Assembly (NCBI RefSeq): GCF_028554725.1 | Contig: NC_071671.1 | Location: 46,638,501-46,702,500, forward strand | Direction: 5' to 3' | DNA: 64,000 nucleotides | Origin: Zeugodacus cucurbitae | Lineage: Eukaryota > Arthropoda > Insecta > Diptera > Tephritidae | Shown here: in pieces, positions 12,131 to 23,059 of the stretch | Layout of the letters: the number at the start of each line of letters is the position of its first letter | Position numbering within the stretch: position 1 is the first letter of the stretch | Notes under the pieces: model-generated | Told to the model about the DNA's origin: nothing | Seen by the model: the letters and a program-made list of their open reading frames with translations, nothing else | The model's database searches: none | Position numbers and translations under genes: made by a program

Positions 12131-13345
12131 AAGTAAGGAAGGGCTAAGTTCGGGTGTAACCGAACATTTTATACTCTCGCAATTTATTTATTTAACCTTA
12201 TTTATATTATTATATAATAATAATTTGATCCACATATTCATCATATATATTGTATAAAGTCCATTGAAAGTTGGAAACCATAATATTAGGTTAGAAGCAC
12301 CGAGGTCCTCATGTTCGATTAATGGGGCCTTGAAAACCTATGGTCCAATTTCGGCGATTTTTGGAATGGGGCTGCCACACTATAAAGGTAGTATTTGTGC
12401 AAAGTCCTGCATCGATGTCTTCACTAGTGCTTACTTTGTATATTGTAAAGTAAACGTTTCAGATCGTCTTCAAAGTTCTGGTATATAGGAACTAGGCGTG
12501 GTTGCGAAGCGTTTTGGCCAATTTTCACAACATATCATTGAGATGTAAGGAAACTATTACAAACCAAGTTTTATTGAAATCGCTCGAGTAGTTCCTGAGA
12601 TATGGTTCTTGACCCATAAGTGGGCGACGCCACGCCCATTTTCCATTTTGTAAAAAAATCTGAGTGCAGCTTCCATCTGCGATTTCTTGTGTGAAATTTA
12701 GTGTTTCTGGCGTTTTTCGTTACAGAGTTAACTCACTTTTAGTAATTTTCAACCTAACCTTTGTATGGGAGATGGGCGTGGTTATTATCCGATTTCAACT
12801 AATTTCATGGTGTGTGGTGGGGTACGTAAGAGAACTAACTGCAGAAAGTTTGGTTTATATAGATTTATTGGTTTGAGAGATATATACAAATAACCGATTT
12901 GGGGGCGGGGCCACGCCCACTTCCCCAAAAAAATTACATCCAAATATGCCCCTTCATAGTATGATCCTTCATACCAAATTTTATTTCCATAGCTTTATTT
13001 ATGGCTTAGTTATGGCACTTTATGTGTTTTCGGTTTTCGCCATTTTGTGGGCGTGGCAGTGGTCCGATTTTGCTCATTTTCGAAAGCAACCTTCTTATGG
13101 TGCCAAGGAATATTTGTGCCAAGTTTCGTCAAGATACCTTAATTTGTACTCAAGTTACAGCTTGCACAGACGGACGGACGGACGGACAGACAGACATTCG
13201 GATTTGAACTCCACTCTTCACCCTGATCACTTTGGTATATATAACCCTATATCTAACTCGTTTAGTTTTGGGTGTTACAAACAACCGTTATGTGAACAAA
13301 ACTATAATACTCTCTTTAGCAACATTTGTTGCGAGAGTATAAAAA
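12131..13345 (+). repeat. DINE-1-like interspersed repeat, copy 2 (near complete)
   Basis: Begins AAGTAAGGAAGGGCTAAG followed by a hairpin (GTTCGG...CCGAAC) and TTTTATACTCTCGCAA. It ends with a perfect hairpin GCAACATTTGTTGC running into TTGCGAGAGTATAAAA, which is the inverse of the left subterminal block. A central (GGAC)n microsatellite is at 13167-13195. Five GGCGTGG/CCACGCC boxes are spread along it. Drosophila DINE-1/INE-1 (non-autonomous Helentron) elements show the same design: subterminal inverted repeats, a GTCC-type microsatellite and a 3' hairpin. The assignment rests on that resemblance. Confidence 0.75.
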
Positions 13346-16140
13346 TGGATATTAAATGAAACGTTTCAGAAAATTCTTAATTAACACTTGTTTGGCATAG
13401 AGTGGCCAGCTATTGAAAAAACTAATTCTAAAATATATTTTTAAATGTATACCAATACCAAACCGGTTAAGAAGCATTTTCAAATAGTATTAATTGCACT
13501 TTATTTTGGAATAGAGTTGCCTCTTTTTGAACAATAACAATAATTATTAATATAAAATTTGTGTCAAACATGAGGTGGTAAGAAACCTTTTCAGAAATAT
13601 ATGAAGTCAGAAATCTTAAATTTAGGCATATTTTATAATGGAGCTGCCACCTATCGAGAAAATAATACTAAAAAAATAAAAAAAATATCTCACATAATCT
13701 GAGGCTTTTACGAGGGAGATAAGGTAGGATTTTATTTTGTATAGAATTTCTATAATTTTAGAATAAATATTTTCAAGTTCTATGGTTTTCAGAACTGAGT
13801 TTTGTTGATAGTATGGAAAGTAATTTACACCGATGTATGTATTAAGCAAAATACTTAGTTATAAGTTATAGTTCAATCTTTAACTACCACGATTTAATGC
13901 TACAATTAGCCATATGTGCACGATTACTACACCAATTACTTAAAGTACATATTGGTTTAAAAAATGCTTTCTACTTTAGCAAAGTAATATAAAACCTTCA
14001 CTGTATAGAACAGCATGGAAATGGCCACTACTTCCGCTATTATAAACTCATATGCAATTAGACAGCCACAGGACAACATCAATGGCAACAAAAGAGTTTG
14101 AAAGGCGAACAGCAAAGTGGTTGCAGTAACCATAAGCGGCTTAACTGTGTACAATAAACCAGAACAGCGAGCAAACAAACAGATAAAACACCGTAATGAC
14201 AACTGAAAATGTCATACAAATGCATATAGAAAGTAGATGAAGAGATGGTTTGAATGGGTGGCGAGCGAGTATAAGTGGCAGCGATATAATGAAGCAGCCA
14301 GCAACAGCGACAATAATAATGAGAAAAACTGTTACAACAAATGCAACAAAACGCGTCAACGATAATAACAACAACAATGTAGCTGCTTTAATGCTGGCAA
14401 TGACGAACATAAGTAGATAATTACACAGGACTGGCAGACCGAAAAGGACACAACGCAGGACATTGTAGTTGGTGTGTATGTGTTTATGTAAAAGTATATG
14501 TGTGTGTTTGTACAACTTGTATGGGCAATTGTCGCATTGGCAAACCACAAGCGGCGAAATTAGAAAATAAAAACCACAAGCGGAAAATTAAACCAAATCG
14601 TTGGGTGGCTCGCTGAAAAAACCAACTCACGCGGGACAGAAACGAAAAAAAATATAGAGCACTGGCAATATCTAACAAGCAAAAGCAAGCTGATATGGCG
14701 ACTGCGAATGCTAGAAAGTTAAGCAAACAAATAAAGAACGCAAAAAATCGAGAAAAAAGCAAATGGACCTAAATGAAGGGTGCCATGACGTATGAGCGAC
14801 GGTTGCTGCCGCAGCGCGCTTTGTGTTGGTTTTTCATTATCGTGCGCCTTTTTTCACCATTAAAGCAAATGAAAGAATGCACAAGCGCGCACTCAAACAT
14901 ACACATACACACCCAAATATATACTTTTTAGTTTGCATAAAAGGCTACACCGCAGTCTATTTAAATAGACATGCATACATAAGAATTTATAGAAAGTTAC
15001 TTGTATGCGTGTGTGTGTATTTAGGCACCACAACAGCAGCTCAACAACCACAACAAAAGCAACTATATGCGAAGGCAGCGCCATCAAAAGCGGTGAAAGC
15101 GAATGCCGTCATTGAAATGTGCTCGTAAAAGCGAACCCTGCGGCGCTATTGAAATGGAAATGGAAATGAAAATGAAACTTTCCCGCGCCTGCTGCGCTAC
15201 CCTCTCTCCGAGGCATACACGTCCGCTCGTCTGCTTGCTTTTTAACTGGCGCTGCGAACTCAGCTTGTCTCATTGCTGGACGCCTCATTGTATTGCCTGC
15301 TCAAATGCAAAATGTGTGTGTGTATTTGGTTGCGCGTCGCAGCAGCGCTCGGCGAAATGACATTTTCATGCAAATTCAGTCGCACTCGAGTGTGTACATT
15401 TTTGCATATTTCAATTTCAAGTACGCAAAAGACTCAACTTTGATTTATGCTTACGCTGCAATGGCGTTTTGTAGAGTGCGCGCGTTGCCATCTTTATGGT
15501 GCGCCTTAAAGTATACAATGGAAATTTAATGAAATTACTGCGAAGAGTTAGTAAGTTCAATTTACTGTTATTGCTTTGTGATATAAAATAAATCAGAGCA
15601 AAAAAATATCAGAGAACCCTTAAACTCTCTGGTAGAGACCAAGCAAGGTTAGTTATTAATGCTCTATAATTGTATTGAACTTTTTAATTTTTTTCTCGGC
15701 GGAGGAGGAAATATCATCAACCGGTAAAAAAATATATTGCAAAGTCCGAATAACCTATTCTCTATAAGAAGCAGTAAAATGTCGGTTAGAGTCAATTAAT
15801 CTAGATCAGTCATGAGATAAAACTTGTCTCTGGAGAGTATTAGGTCAGATACTCAATGTCAGTTCTAATATGTAATATAATTTATTAATATAATAATTAT
15901 AATTTTTATTGATTTTTTTGGAATATTTGCACAATTTTGATACATTTGAGGAAATTTCTAAAATCGCCTTACTTTTCAATATTTTTTTAATAATGTAAAG
16001 ACCAATTTGCCTACCGAAAAAAGTAAATAAACTTAACTCCCGTCCCCTTAAAATATAAATAAAGAAGTTTTCATAAGACCCAAAATATCAACAAACTTAA
16101 CTTTAAAAAACCCCTAACTTGTACCAAAACTAACCCCAAG
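13346..16140. other. Intergenic, no gene recognised
   Basis: About 2.8 kb. 13.4-13.9 kb is very AT-rich. 14.0-15.5 kb is less AT-rich and full of CA and CAA/CAG-type short repeats with many overlapping chance frames on both strands, none with a recognisable domain. It may be regulatory or UTR DNA of an unseen gene. 15.6-16.1 kb is AT-rich. Confidence 0.4.
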
Positions 16141-16148
16141 TGATCCTT

Positions 16149-16325
16149 CAAAATGTAACAAACCTCTCAAAGATAATTGACCCCGACCAAAATGTAAACG
16201 AACCCCGACCAAAGATCAATGACCTATGTCCAAAATGTAAACAAACCCTTGTCAAAGGTCAACGACATCGGCCAAAATGTAAACAAACCACTGACAAAGG
16301 CCATTTACCTCACTCAAAATGTAAA
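16149..16325 (+). repeat. Minisatellite with a ~42-bp period
   Basis: The phrase CAAAATGTAAAC recurs at 16149, 16188, 16231, 16273 and 16315, with spacings of 39, 43, 42 and 42 bp. The block between (CAAACC..TGACAAAGGTCAACGAC) is also recognisable from unit to unit. The period is a multiple of three, so one frame reads as a 14-residue repeat (PKCKQT..KGQRH), but the frame is short and I do not regard it as a gene. Confidence 0.7.
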
Positions 16326-16493
16326 TTAGACTCAGTTTATTTCTATTTCTGATACTGAAATTCTTTAAATTCGATACTACTGAACTTTTGAGTATTTTCA
16401 TGAAAGCGAACAAATGCTTCAATTTTATGTTTAAAAGCTACATCTGATAAATTTGATAACACAGAAAATTTCATAAAGGTATGATCAAGCCGA

Positions 16494-16808
16494 TGTCGTC
16501 GTATAAATTTATACGACGACATTGACATAGTTCAGCGAATAAAAAGACAGCGGCTACGCTGGCTAGGTCATGTTGTACGGATGGAAGAAAACACTCCAGC
16601 TCTGAAAGTATTCGATGCAGTACCCGCTGGAGGAAGCCGCGGAAGAGGACGACCTCCACTCCGGTGGAAAGACCAAGTGCAAAGTGACCTGGCTTCACTT
16701 GGTGTTTCCAGTTGGCGCCATAAAGCAAAAAGGAGGAATGAGTGGCGCGCTCTGGTGGATTCGGCTATAATCGCTTAAAGCGGTTCCTACGCCAAATATA
16801 TATATATA
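16494..16808 (+). mobile_element. RTE-like retrotransposon, short 5'-truncated copy C with palindromic 5' end
   Basis: The plus strand carries only the last ~300 bp of the element: DIDIVQRIKRQRLRWLGHVV, the RGRGRPPLRWKDQ segment, the stop, the terminal hairpin and a (AT)n tail. A perfect 14-bp target duplication, TATGATCAAGCCGA, lies at 16480-16493 and 16809-16822. The 5' junction is a perfect 30-bp palindrome (16493-16522): the first 15 bp of retained element sequence are preceded by their own inverted copy. It is closest to copy G (56.4 kb) in sequence and in its AT tail. Confidence 0.88.
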
Positions 16809-16822
16809 TATGATCAAGCCGA

Positions 16823-17345
16823 ATTTTGAAATTTCGTTTTTTTTCACAATCTTAATTTCAAATTAATCTATATGAAAATAAGCAACTGATGAGCGAAAAC
16901 AAAGCTATATTTGCGTATATATTTGAAAGTATTATTCATGGGCGAAATCGAGGTGTAGCATAGTCCATTTAAAAATTTTCGAAATCGGAATATAACTTTT
17001 CAAGACCTCGAATATGGGCTTTATATAAGAAAATTTACGTGCTGAGCAATGGACTAGAAGGTGAAGCAGACACAAGAGCCGTTGTAACTGGTTTTACTAG
17101 TCGAGGCTGAGAGTTTAACAAGGGTTTTAACAGATCTTATGATTTAATAGTCAAGTCGATTAATTTTCCAAACAGCAAATCAAGCGATCTGCTGTATCAA
17201 TGTAGTCCTCATAAGCACTCCAATCATATTGATATAGAATGGAACGAAAAACAATCAGATAGGTCAGCAAAGCACAAAGTGTATGTCTCCTTACCGTTCA
17301 GCTCCCTCAACAGCTATTTAAAGCACTAGATCAAAAACACAAATG
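16823..17345. other. Intergenic, nothing seen
   Basis: AT-rich spacer between two RTE-like copies. No reading frame of note. Confidence 0.5.
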
Positions 17346-18110
17346 TGTGTGTGATTGGCGTTGCAACCGTTTAGCCGGTTATAGCCGAATCGACGATAGT
17401 GCGCCACCTGTCTCTCTCCTTCGCAGTTCGGCGCCAGTTGGAGATCCCAAGTGTAACCAGGTCGCTCTCCACCTGGTCCCTCCAACGGAGTGGAGGCCTT
17501 CCCCTTCCTCGGCTTCCTCCGGCGGGTACTGCATCGAACACTTTCAGGGCTGGAGTGTTTTCGTCCATTCGGACAACATGACCTAGCCAGCGTAGCCGCT
17601 GTCTTTTTATTCGCTGAACTATGTCAATGTCGTCGTATAACTCGTACAGCTCATCGTTCCATCGTCTGCGGTATTCGCCGTTGCCAATGTTCTGAGGACC
17701 ATAAATTTTGCGCAAAATTTTCCTCTCGAAAACTCCTAGTGTCGTCTCATCTGATGTTGACATCGTCCAAGCTTCTGCACCGTAAAGCAGGACGGGAATG
17801 ATAAGCGACTTGTAGAGCTTGATTTTGGTTCGTCGAGAGAGGACTTTACTGTTCAATTGCCTACTCAGTCCAAAGTAGCACCTGTTGGCAAGAGTTATTC
17901 TGCGCTGGATTTCGAGGCTGACATTGTTCGTGTTGTTGATGCTGGTTCCCAGGTATACGAAATTATCTACGACCTCGAAGTTATGACTGTCAACAGTGAC
18001 GTGGGAGCCAAGACGCGAATGCGCCGACTGTTTGTTTGATCACAGGAGATATTTCGTCTTGTCCTCATTCACCTCCAAACCCATTCGATTCGCCTCTTTA
18101 TCCATGCGGG
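17346..18110 (-). mobile_element. RTE-like non-LTR retrotransposon, 5'-truncated copy D
   Basis: Nearly identical to copy A (1.2 kb) and copy E (39.2 kb) over its whole length. The minus strand encodes RLGSHVTVDSHNFEVV..., LNSKVLSRRTKIKLYKSL and the LGHVVRM C-terminus, with an open frame 17856-17371 to the stop. The 5' break (about 18110) lies just upstream of the KTKYLLSS motif, so the catalytic YADD is missing. The high identity to A and E implies recent activity of this subfamily. I found no convincing target-site duplication. Confidence 0.85.
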
Positions 18111-18440
18111 ATATCCAACATGCACAAATACAACAGGCCAAAAAGCCTCCACTTTCACGAAAAATTAACTATGTAATAGGAAAGTAGGCCCCGCACAATA
18201 CAGACAAACCTGAGATCTCGCCTTAAAATATTACCTCTGTAAACATCCACCCCTCTGCCGATTGATATAGACTATCTATCACGGCCCTCAAAGGCCTATA
18301 AGAAATTTGGCAACTAGGATGAAAATAGAGGTTAATCAAATACAGTGGCCTGTTACACTGTCTTTAGTTAGCATTAACTGGGATGCACTATGAGCCTTAT
18401 GATTACTGAGTCCGGCGTTTCGGCATTAACTTTAAACCAT
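18111..18440. other. Intergenic, nothing seen
   Basis: Short AT-rich spacer between an RTE-like copy and a hAT remnant. Confidence 0.45.
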
Positions 18441-18522
18441 TTGAATAAATGAAAAATGTTGCAGACACTTTATCACAATCAGAGAGAACGTTCTCCATTG
18501 CTGGAAAATTAATGAACTTGCA
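18441..18522 (+). pseudogene. hAT transposase C-terminal scrap
   Basis: A plus-strand frame reads VADTLSQSERTFSIAGKLMN. This matches the conserved hAT-family dimerisation motif around SERxFSxAG near the transposase C-terminus. A stop codon lies a few codons upstream, and nothing else of the gene is recognisable, so this is a short decayed remnant. Confidence 0.5.
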
Positions 18523-18690
18523 CTATTCGAATAGTCGACAACGAACGGTTTACCGAATAGTCGAAAATGAGCGGTTAATCGACTAGTCGATGACTGACGA
18601 CTATCCGAATAGTGCAAACCGAATATTATTAGTCGAATAATGCCCTATCCGGTTAATTCGGTTAGTCGATTAGTCGAATACCAAGACCTC
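18523..18690. repeat. Cluster of TAGTCGA / CGAATAGT motifs
   Basis: About 165 bp with at least six TAGTCGA or close variants (TTCGAATAGTCGAC, ACCGAATAGTCGAA, CGACTAGTCGAT, TTAGTCGATTAGTCGAAT), interleaved with GGTTAAT/GGTTTAC phrases. Several units are self-complementary, so the block is rich in small inverted repeats. It directly follows the hAT scrap and could be its subterminal repeat region (inference). Confidence 0.6.
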
Positions 18691-20575
18691 TAATACATAC
18701 ATATATAAATGCAAATTAATTAATTTTTTTCTTTTCAACATTTTCAAAAAATCACAAAATTTCAACACGGCTTTCATATCAATGTAGTAATTTCGCTAAT
18801 AATTCAACAAAATTTGCATAAATCATCGGATTATATTATCTTGTACAATTTAGAGAGCAATTCTATTACCACAAATCCAATGAATTTTGAATTTATAAAA
18901 TTAAATTCCGAAACATAAGCAAACTGTCAACGCAAATGTCAACAGTGTCTTACACGACAATGCACACGGAGACAACAACAACAAAAACAATGAAAACATA
19001 ACTGTATTCAGCTATTTTGCATAAAATACCAGGCGCTTGCCTCTACACTCACACTTTCCATAAAAGAGAAAGACACCCACCAACCACCAACGGCGCTTGT
19101 AATTGTCAGAAGCGTTAACGTGTGGTGTGTGCCCCCTTTATTTGGCTCATTATAACAATTTATGTAAAATGTTAAAACCACAATTGAAAATCTATTTAAA
19201 TTAACCACCGCAAAATGCCGGCACAAACACACGCAGACCTACATCCCCCTCCATCACTCACATGCAAACATACTCATGCATATGCCATATTGTACTGTTG
19301 AGGGGTTGTCAAAGTTTTCATTTCCGTCCGACAGGTCGCTTGTGTTTATGCCACAGTTCAGTGGCGTCGCTGGCTTCTGTGCCTCCGTATTTTGTCAGGC
19401 CAACCGTTCATTGATGCATATGAATTCAATTATTCCGGCGTCACCTTTGCCGCCAACAAAGTAGCAGGCAGTAGTCAACAGCTACAACAACACCAACAAC
19501 AAAAGCATAACACAAATAACTGCATTGCCGCAGCTACAGACGGCCAAGGCAGCCGAACGGCAGACGAAAATGAATAAATTTCGATGGTTTAATGAAAATC
19601 AGCCAGTTTGCCGACACAGCGACTCTCACACCACATCACTCCTAGGGCCTTGGTGCTAACCTCGTTAATTTTATGCGGCGCACTTGCACTTTTTTCCTCG
19701 CTTCCGTTTGCCAATTGCCGTTCAAAGCCGAAGCTCTTCGTCAGCCCTCTTCCAAGTTTGTTTGTATATTTTTTTGGTTTGCTGCTTCGCTGACGCTTTC
19801 GTTTATGCTTGTTGCGTTGGCCCCTTTCAGCTTTCATTTCGTGGTCTCTACACTTTTGCACACACACAGTTTCCATCCGCCTAATTTGCATATTTTTATA
19901 TGCACAAAAGCGTTGAAGAGGAAATCAAGTTCTAACTAGTGTCGGCCTTTCAACCGCCGAGCCGCTAGGCTCATTGCTTTTTGCGAAAGTGAAGTGTGTT
20001 GGTTTGCTGACGGCTAACAAAAGGTTCTCTGACTGGTGAGAACTCTGCAAAAAAAGGTAATTTAATGACTGTTACCGGAAATTTTGATTTTTAAGAGCCC
20101 ATTGTAAGCCACACGCTGACTGGTTTTGTGAGTTAAGGGATTTATTATTTAGTTTTTATTCAAAGTTATTGTTCAACAGGGTTTTATGAAAATGTCTATC
20201 TTTTTTGGTAATACCTCCATGTACCTTTTCCAAAGCAGGAGAACTACCATTATTTACATTTTCTGTTGTGATGTCCTTTCTTAATTCCAGAAAATAAAGT
20301 GTGTTCCGATATATACTCTATTTATATACCCGTTTTCAACTATTACTTCCTTTCTTATCTAATTTACATACCTACTTATATAGGAGCTAGGTATCTGGCT
20401 AACCTCTACACATACCATATATATAGTTCTTGGAAATCAAATCATAATGAATACGAGTAAGGCGTAAAACTGTACAAGGTATAAATTCTTGTAAGAACAT
20501 GTGATGCTTTCAAACATATAAGAAGTCTAGAACAAATCAGCAAGTCTGGCGGCTGAAAGTGTGAAAAGTGTTTAT
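18691..20575. other. Intergenic, no gene recognised
   Basis: AT-rich up to 19.0 kb. A less AT-rich part at 19.0-20.0 kb contains a CAA-repeat tract (19478-19515) and overlapping chance frames on both strands with no recognisable domain. It may be UTR or regulatory DNA. Confidence 0.4.
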
Positions 20576-20579
20576 GGTC

Positions 20580-21010
20580 CCGTCCCGAAAAATCTGATGT
20601 CATAGGTATACCACACACTGGAAAACCAATTGTCAAAAATATCGATGAAATAATGGAAATCGTCGAATTCGACGCATGTCGAAGTAAGTACTATTTCGAG
20701 GGCCCAGAAATTAAGTCTTGTACAAAATTTAGTTTGGAACCATTTAAATAAGGCTGGGTTCAAAAACAAGATCAAGAACAAGGATACCACACGAGTTTAC
20801 ACAACAAACCTCATGAACCGAGTTTCCATCTACGGATAGCTGCAGAATCGCTACAAAACCGGTTCCCCAACATAGGAATTGTGTTCCACGAGGACAACAG
20901 CAAACCACACACTTCGATAGCAACTCGTTCTGGGAGCTTAGTTGAGTTGCATCCACCTTATAGTCTGGACCTTGTAAGTAATTACTACCCGTTCCTGTTT
21001 GTGGAGAATA
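20580..21010 (+). pseudogene. Old mariner transposase relic
   Basis: Decayed plus-strand coding sequence with several stops and frameshifts. GKPIVKNIDEIMEIVE (20618-20665) matches the linker after the N-terminal helix-turn-helix. GIVFHEDNSKPHTS (about 20875-20916) matches the catalytic-D box of mariner transposases (FHQDNARPHTS type), followed by ELHPPYSLDL, the block before the third aspartate. It is clearly different from the mariner copies at 10.7 and 60.3 kb and much older. Confidence 0.7.
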
Positions 21011-22680
21011 TTTTTTTCTTCAAACATGTTTCTTCCAGTTTATAAGTAGCAACCTACTGTGTAGTTCCACAAACAGAAGATTGTCTTCCCAAAAAAGCAA
21101 GTGAAATCACTTGTTCCCTTGAAAAATTCTTAGAAATCCGAAGGCAGTTGTTGTCATGAACTATTCTTAATATATAAAAGCATAAATAGTTTTCCTATAC
21201 ATTTACATAAATTTACAACTGAATGCCAAGTGTGTTCTCTGCCTCACTGCAGGGTATAAGCAGCCATTTATTATGTCCTTTGGTGAAATCTGCCATAAAA
21301 TTAAGTCAAATGCCATGATAATGACTGAGTTGGGGAGCTCATGGTGTTATTTACACATTCAACAATTGTTTACCTTTTCTTCACAGCACATTGTGGTTGT
21401 TGTTGTTGTTATGATACAAGCAGCAAAAAGCATGAATAACGCTTAAACACATCCACTTGACACCTGATAATGAAAAGTACACTCTTCAACGGCGCCACCT
21501 GGCTGCACAGGCACGCAGCTAACAGGCCCGGGACTAACGACAAATCATAAAGGGAGTGAGCAACAACCGTTTAGCCTTTGCGCCTCTACCATGCCGATGG
21601 CCACACAGCGGTAGTTGCCCCTCCAAATATCACAATTTTGAAAATCTTTTGTTTTTCACTTGGCGTTACATAACCAGCGGCGGAGAACCTTATGGAATGT
21701 GGAGTGTTTATGATATTCACTCTGTTTTTCCGACTGCCTGTTGTGCCATGCAAAATGCTGCAAAGCTAGAAAGCTTAAGAGACTATGAAGGCATGTGGCA
21801 TATTTTACCTTGTCTTTGAAAAGCGCTTTTGTATGTTTGAGTGTGTGTTGTTGTTGCTGCTGCTTTGTTATGCAAAAATTTGGAACAATTAAATGTTCGT
21901 AATGAATACTAATGCGAAATGGAGAATGTATTCTTAGTAGTTGTTGTGTGACAGAACTTTGGTGTGGCGACTCATGAAAGTTGAATCCTTTAGAACACGG
22001 TATACATAAATACATTGGTGAATTCGGAACTGATCATGATATTTACTAATAAAAGAATATACCGCTTTGAAATAATAATTGGAGAATGTACATTAATTAT
22101 AAAAAGCCATTATTACAATAGAAATATAAATCATCGCAAATCAGTTAAGCCTTCATTTAATCTACGAGTATGCTGTGATGTGCTTCTTCACTTCTCTTCT
22201 TATAAATCTGCTATAAACAACGCATTTAGTCCAATGTATTGCATGACCTATAGATGATCAATTGACAATCTCATTTCATGATCTTCGGTTACTAAAAATT
22301 GGTCCCTATAAATAATATACGTTATTACGATATCCTTCGCTTATTGTGTCATCATACCATATTTAGCACATTAACCAATACATCAAACATTAAACAATAA
22401 CTATTTCTAGAAGCGGAGACAGGTTTCTCTTTAAGATTATTCGCATTCCAAATCCACAGACAACCCGAGGTTTGTGAATATATCCAAGGTTTTTAAGACA
22501 TTTTCCACTGAACGTCAAGAACGCTTTTTGTTTTCAAAATTTATAGCTTAAAGAATTCAAATCACATTAATGATTTTAAAATAAGATGAATAACAAAAAG
22601 CTCAATTACTAGTTTCACTCCAGCGCCTCTACCTTATAAAATTATATCCACAGATTTTTTCAGCGTCACCATGATACCAC
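21011..22680. other. Intergenic, no gene recognised
   Basis: Contains TTG/GTT microsatellite-like tracts (21396-21411, 21843-21862) and AT-rich DNA. No reading frame with a recognisable domain. Confidence 0.45.
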
Positions 22681-23047
22681 TTTTCGAAGTAAAATTAATA
22701 TGCTTATTTATAGAAAAGACTGCTAAAATATTCAGAAGGACTATTGTTTGAGAATTTTAAAATCATGGCCCACAAAACTTTAGCCACAACGTAGTTTAAT
22801 TTTTCTGCGGAAGTGGGCGAATCCCCGCCCCCAACTAGGTTTTTTGTGAATATCTCGCAAATCAATAAAGCTATATAAACCAAACTTTCTGCAGTTATTT
22901 TGTTTACATACCCCATCACACATGAATATAGTTATAATATAGAAAGGATATGTTGAAAATTACTAAAAGTGAGTTAACTCAACGAAAAATGTCAGAAACA
23001 CCAAATTTTACAGAAGACATTGAAGAAAGAATCTGCACTCAGATTAA
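22680..23047 (-). repeat. DINE-1-like repeat fragment, inverted
   Basis: Reverse-strand middle part of the DINE-1-like family. The blocks CTGCAGAAAGTTTGGTTTATATAG, GTGGGCG and AATTTTCAACATA are recognisable in inverted order relative to copy 3, which starts 13 bp downstream on the plus strand. The ends are not present. Confidence 0.65.
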
Positions 23048-23059
23048 AAAAAAATAAAC

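Noticed and set aside
14141..15360. Several overlapping frames in the CA- and CAG-rich segment
   Set aside because: Hydrophobic or Ser/Thr-rich translations caused by short-repeat composition on both strands; no domain and no splice-linked continuation.
17346..18135. Target-site duplication for RTE-like copy D based on a shared CACAAAT
   Set aside because: The match is only seven bases, and on the 5' side it is not adjacent to the element break, so it is not convincing.
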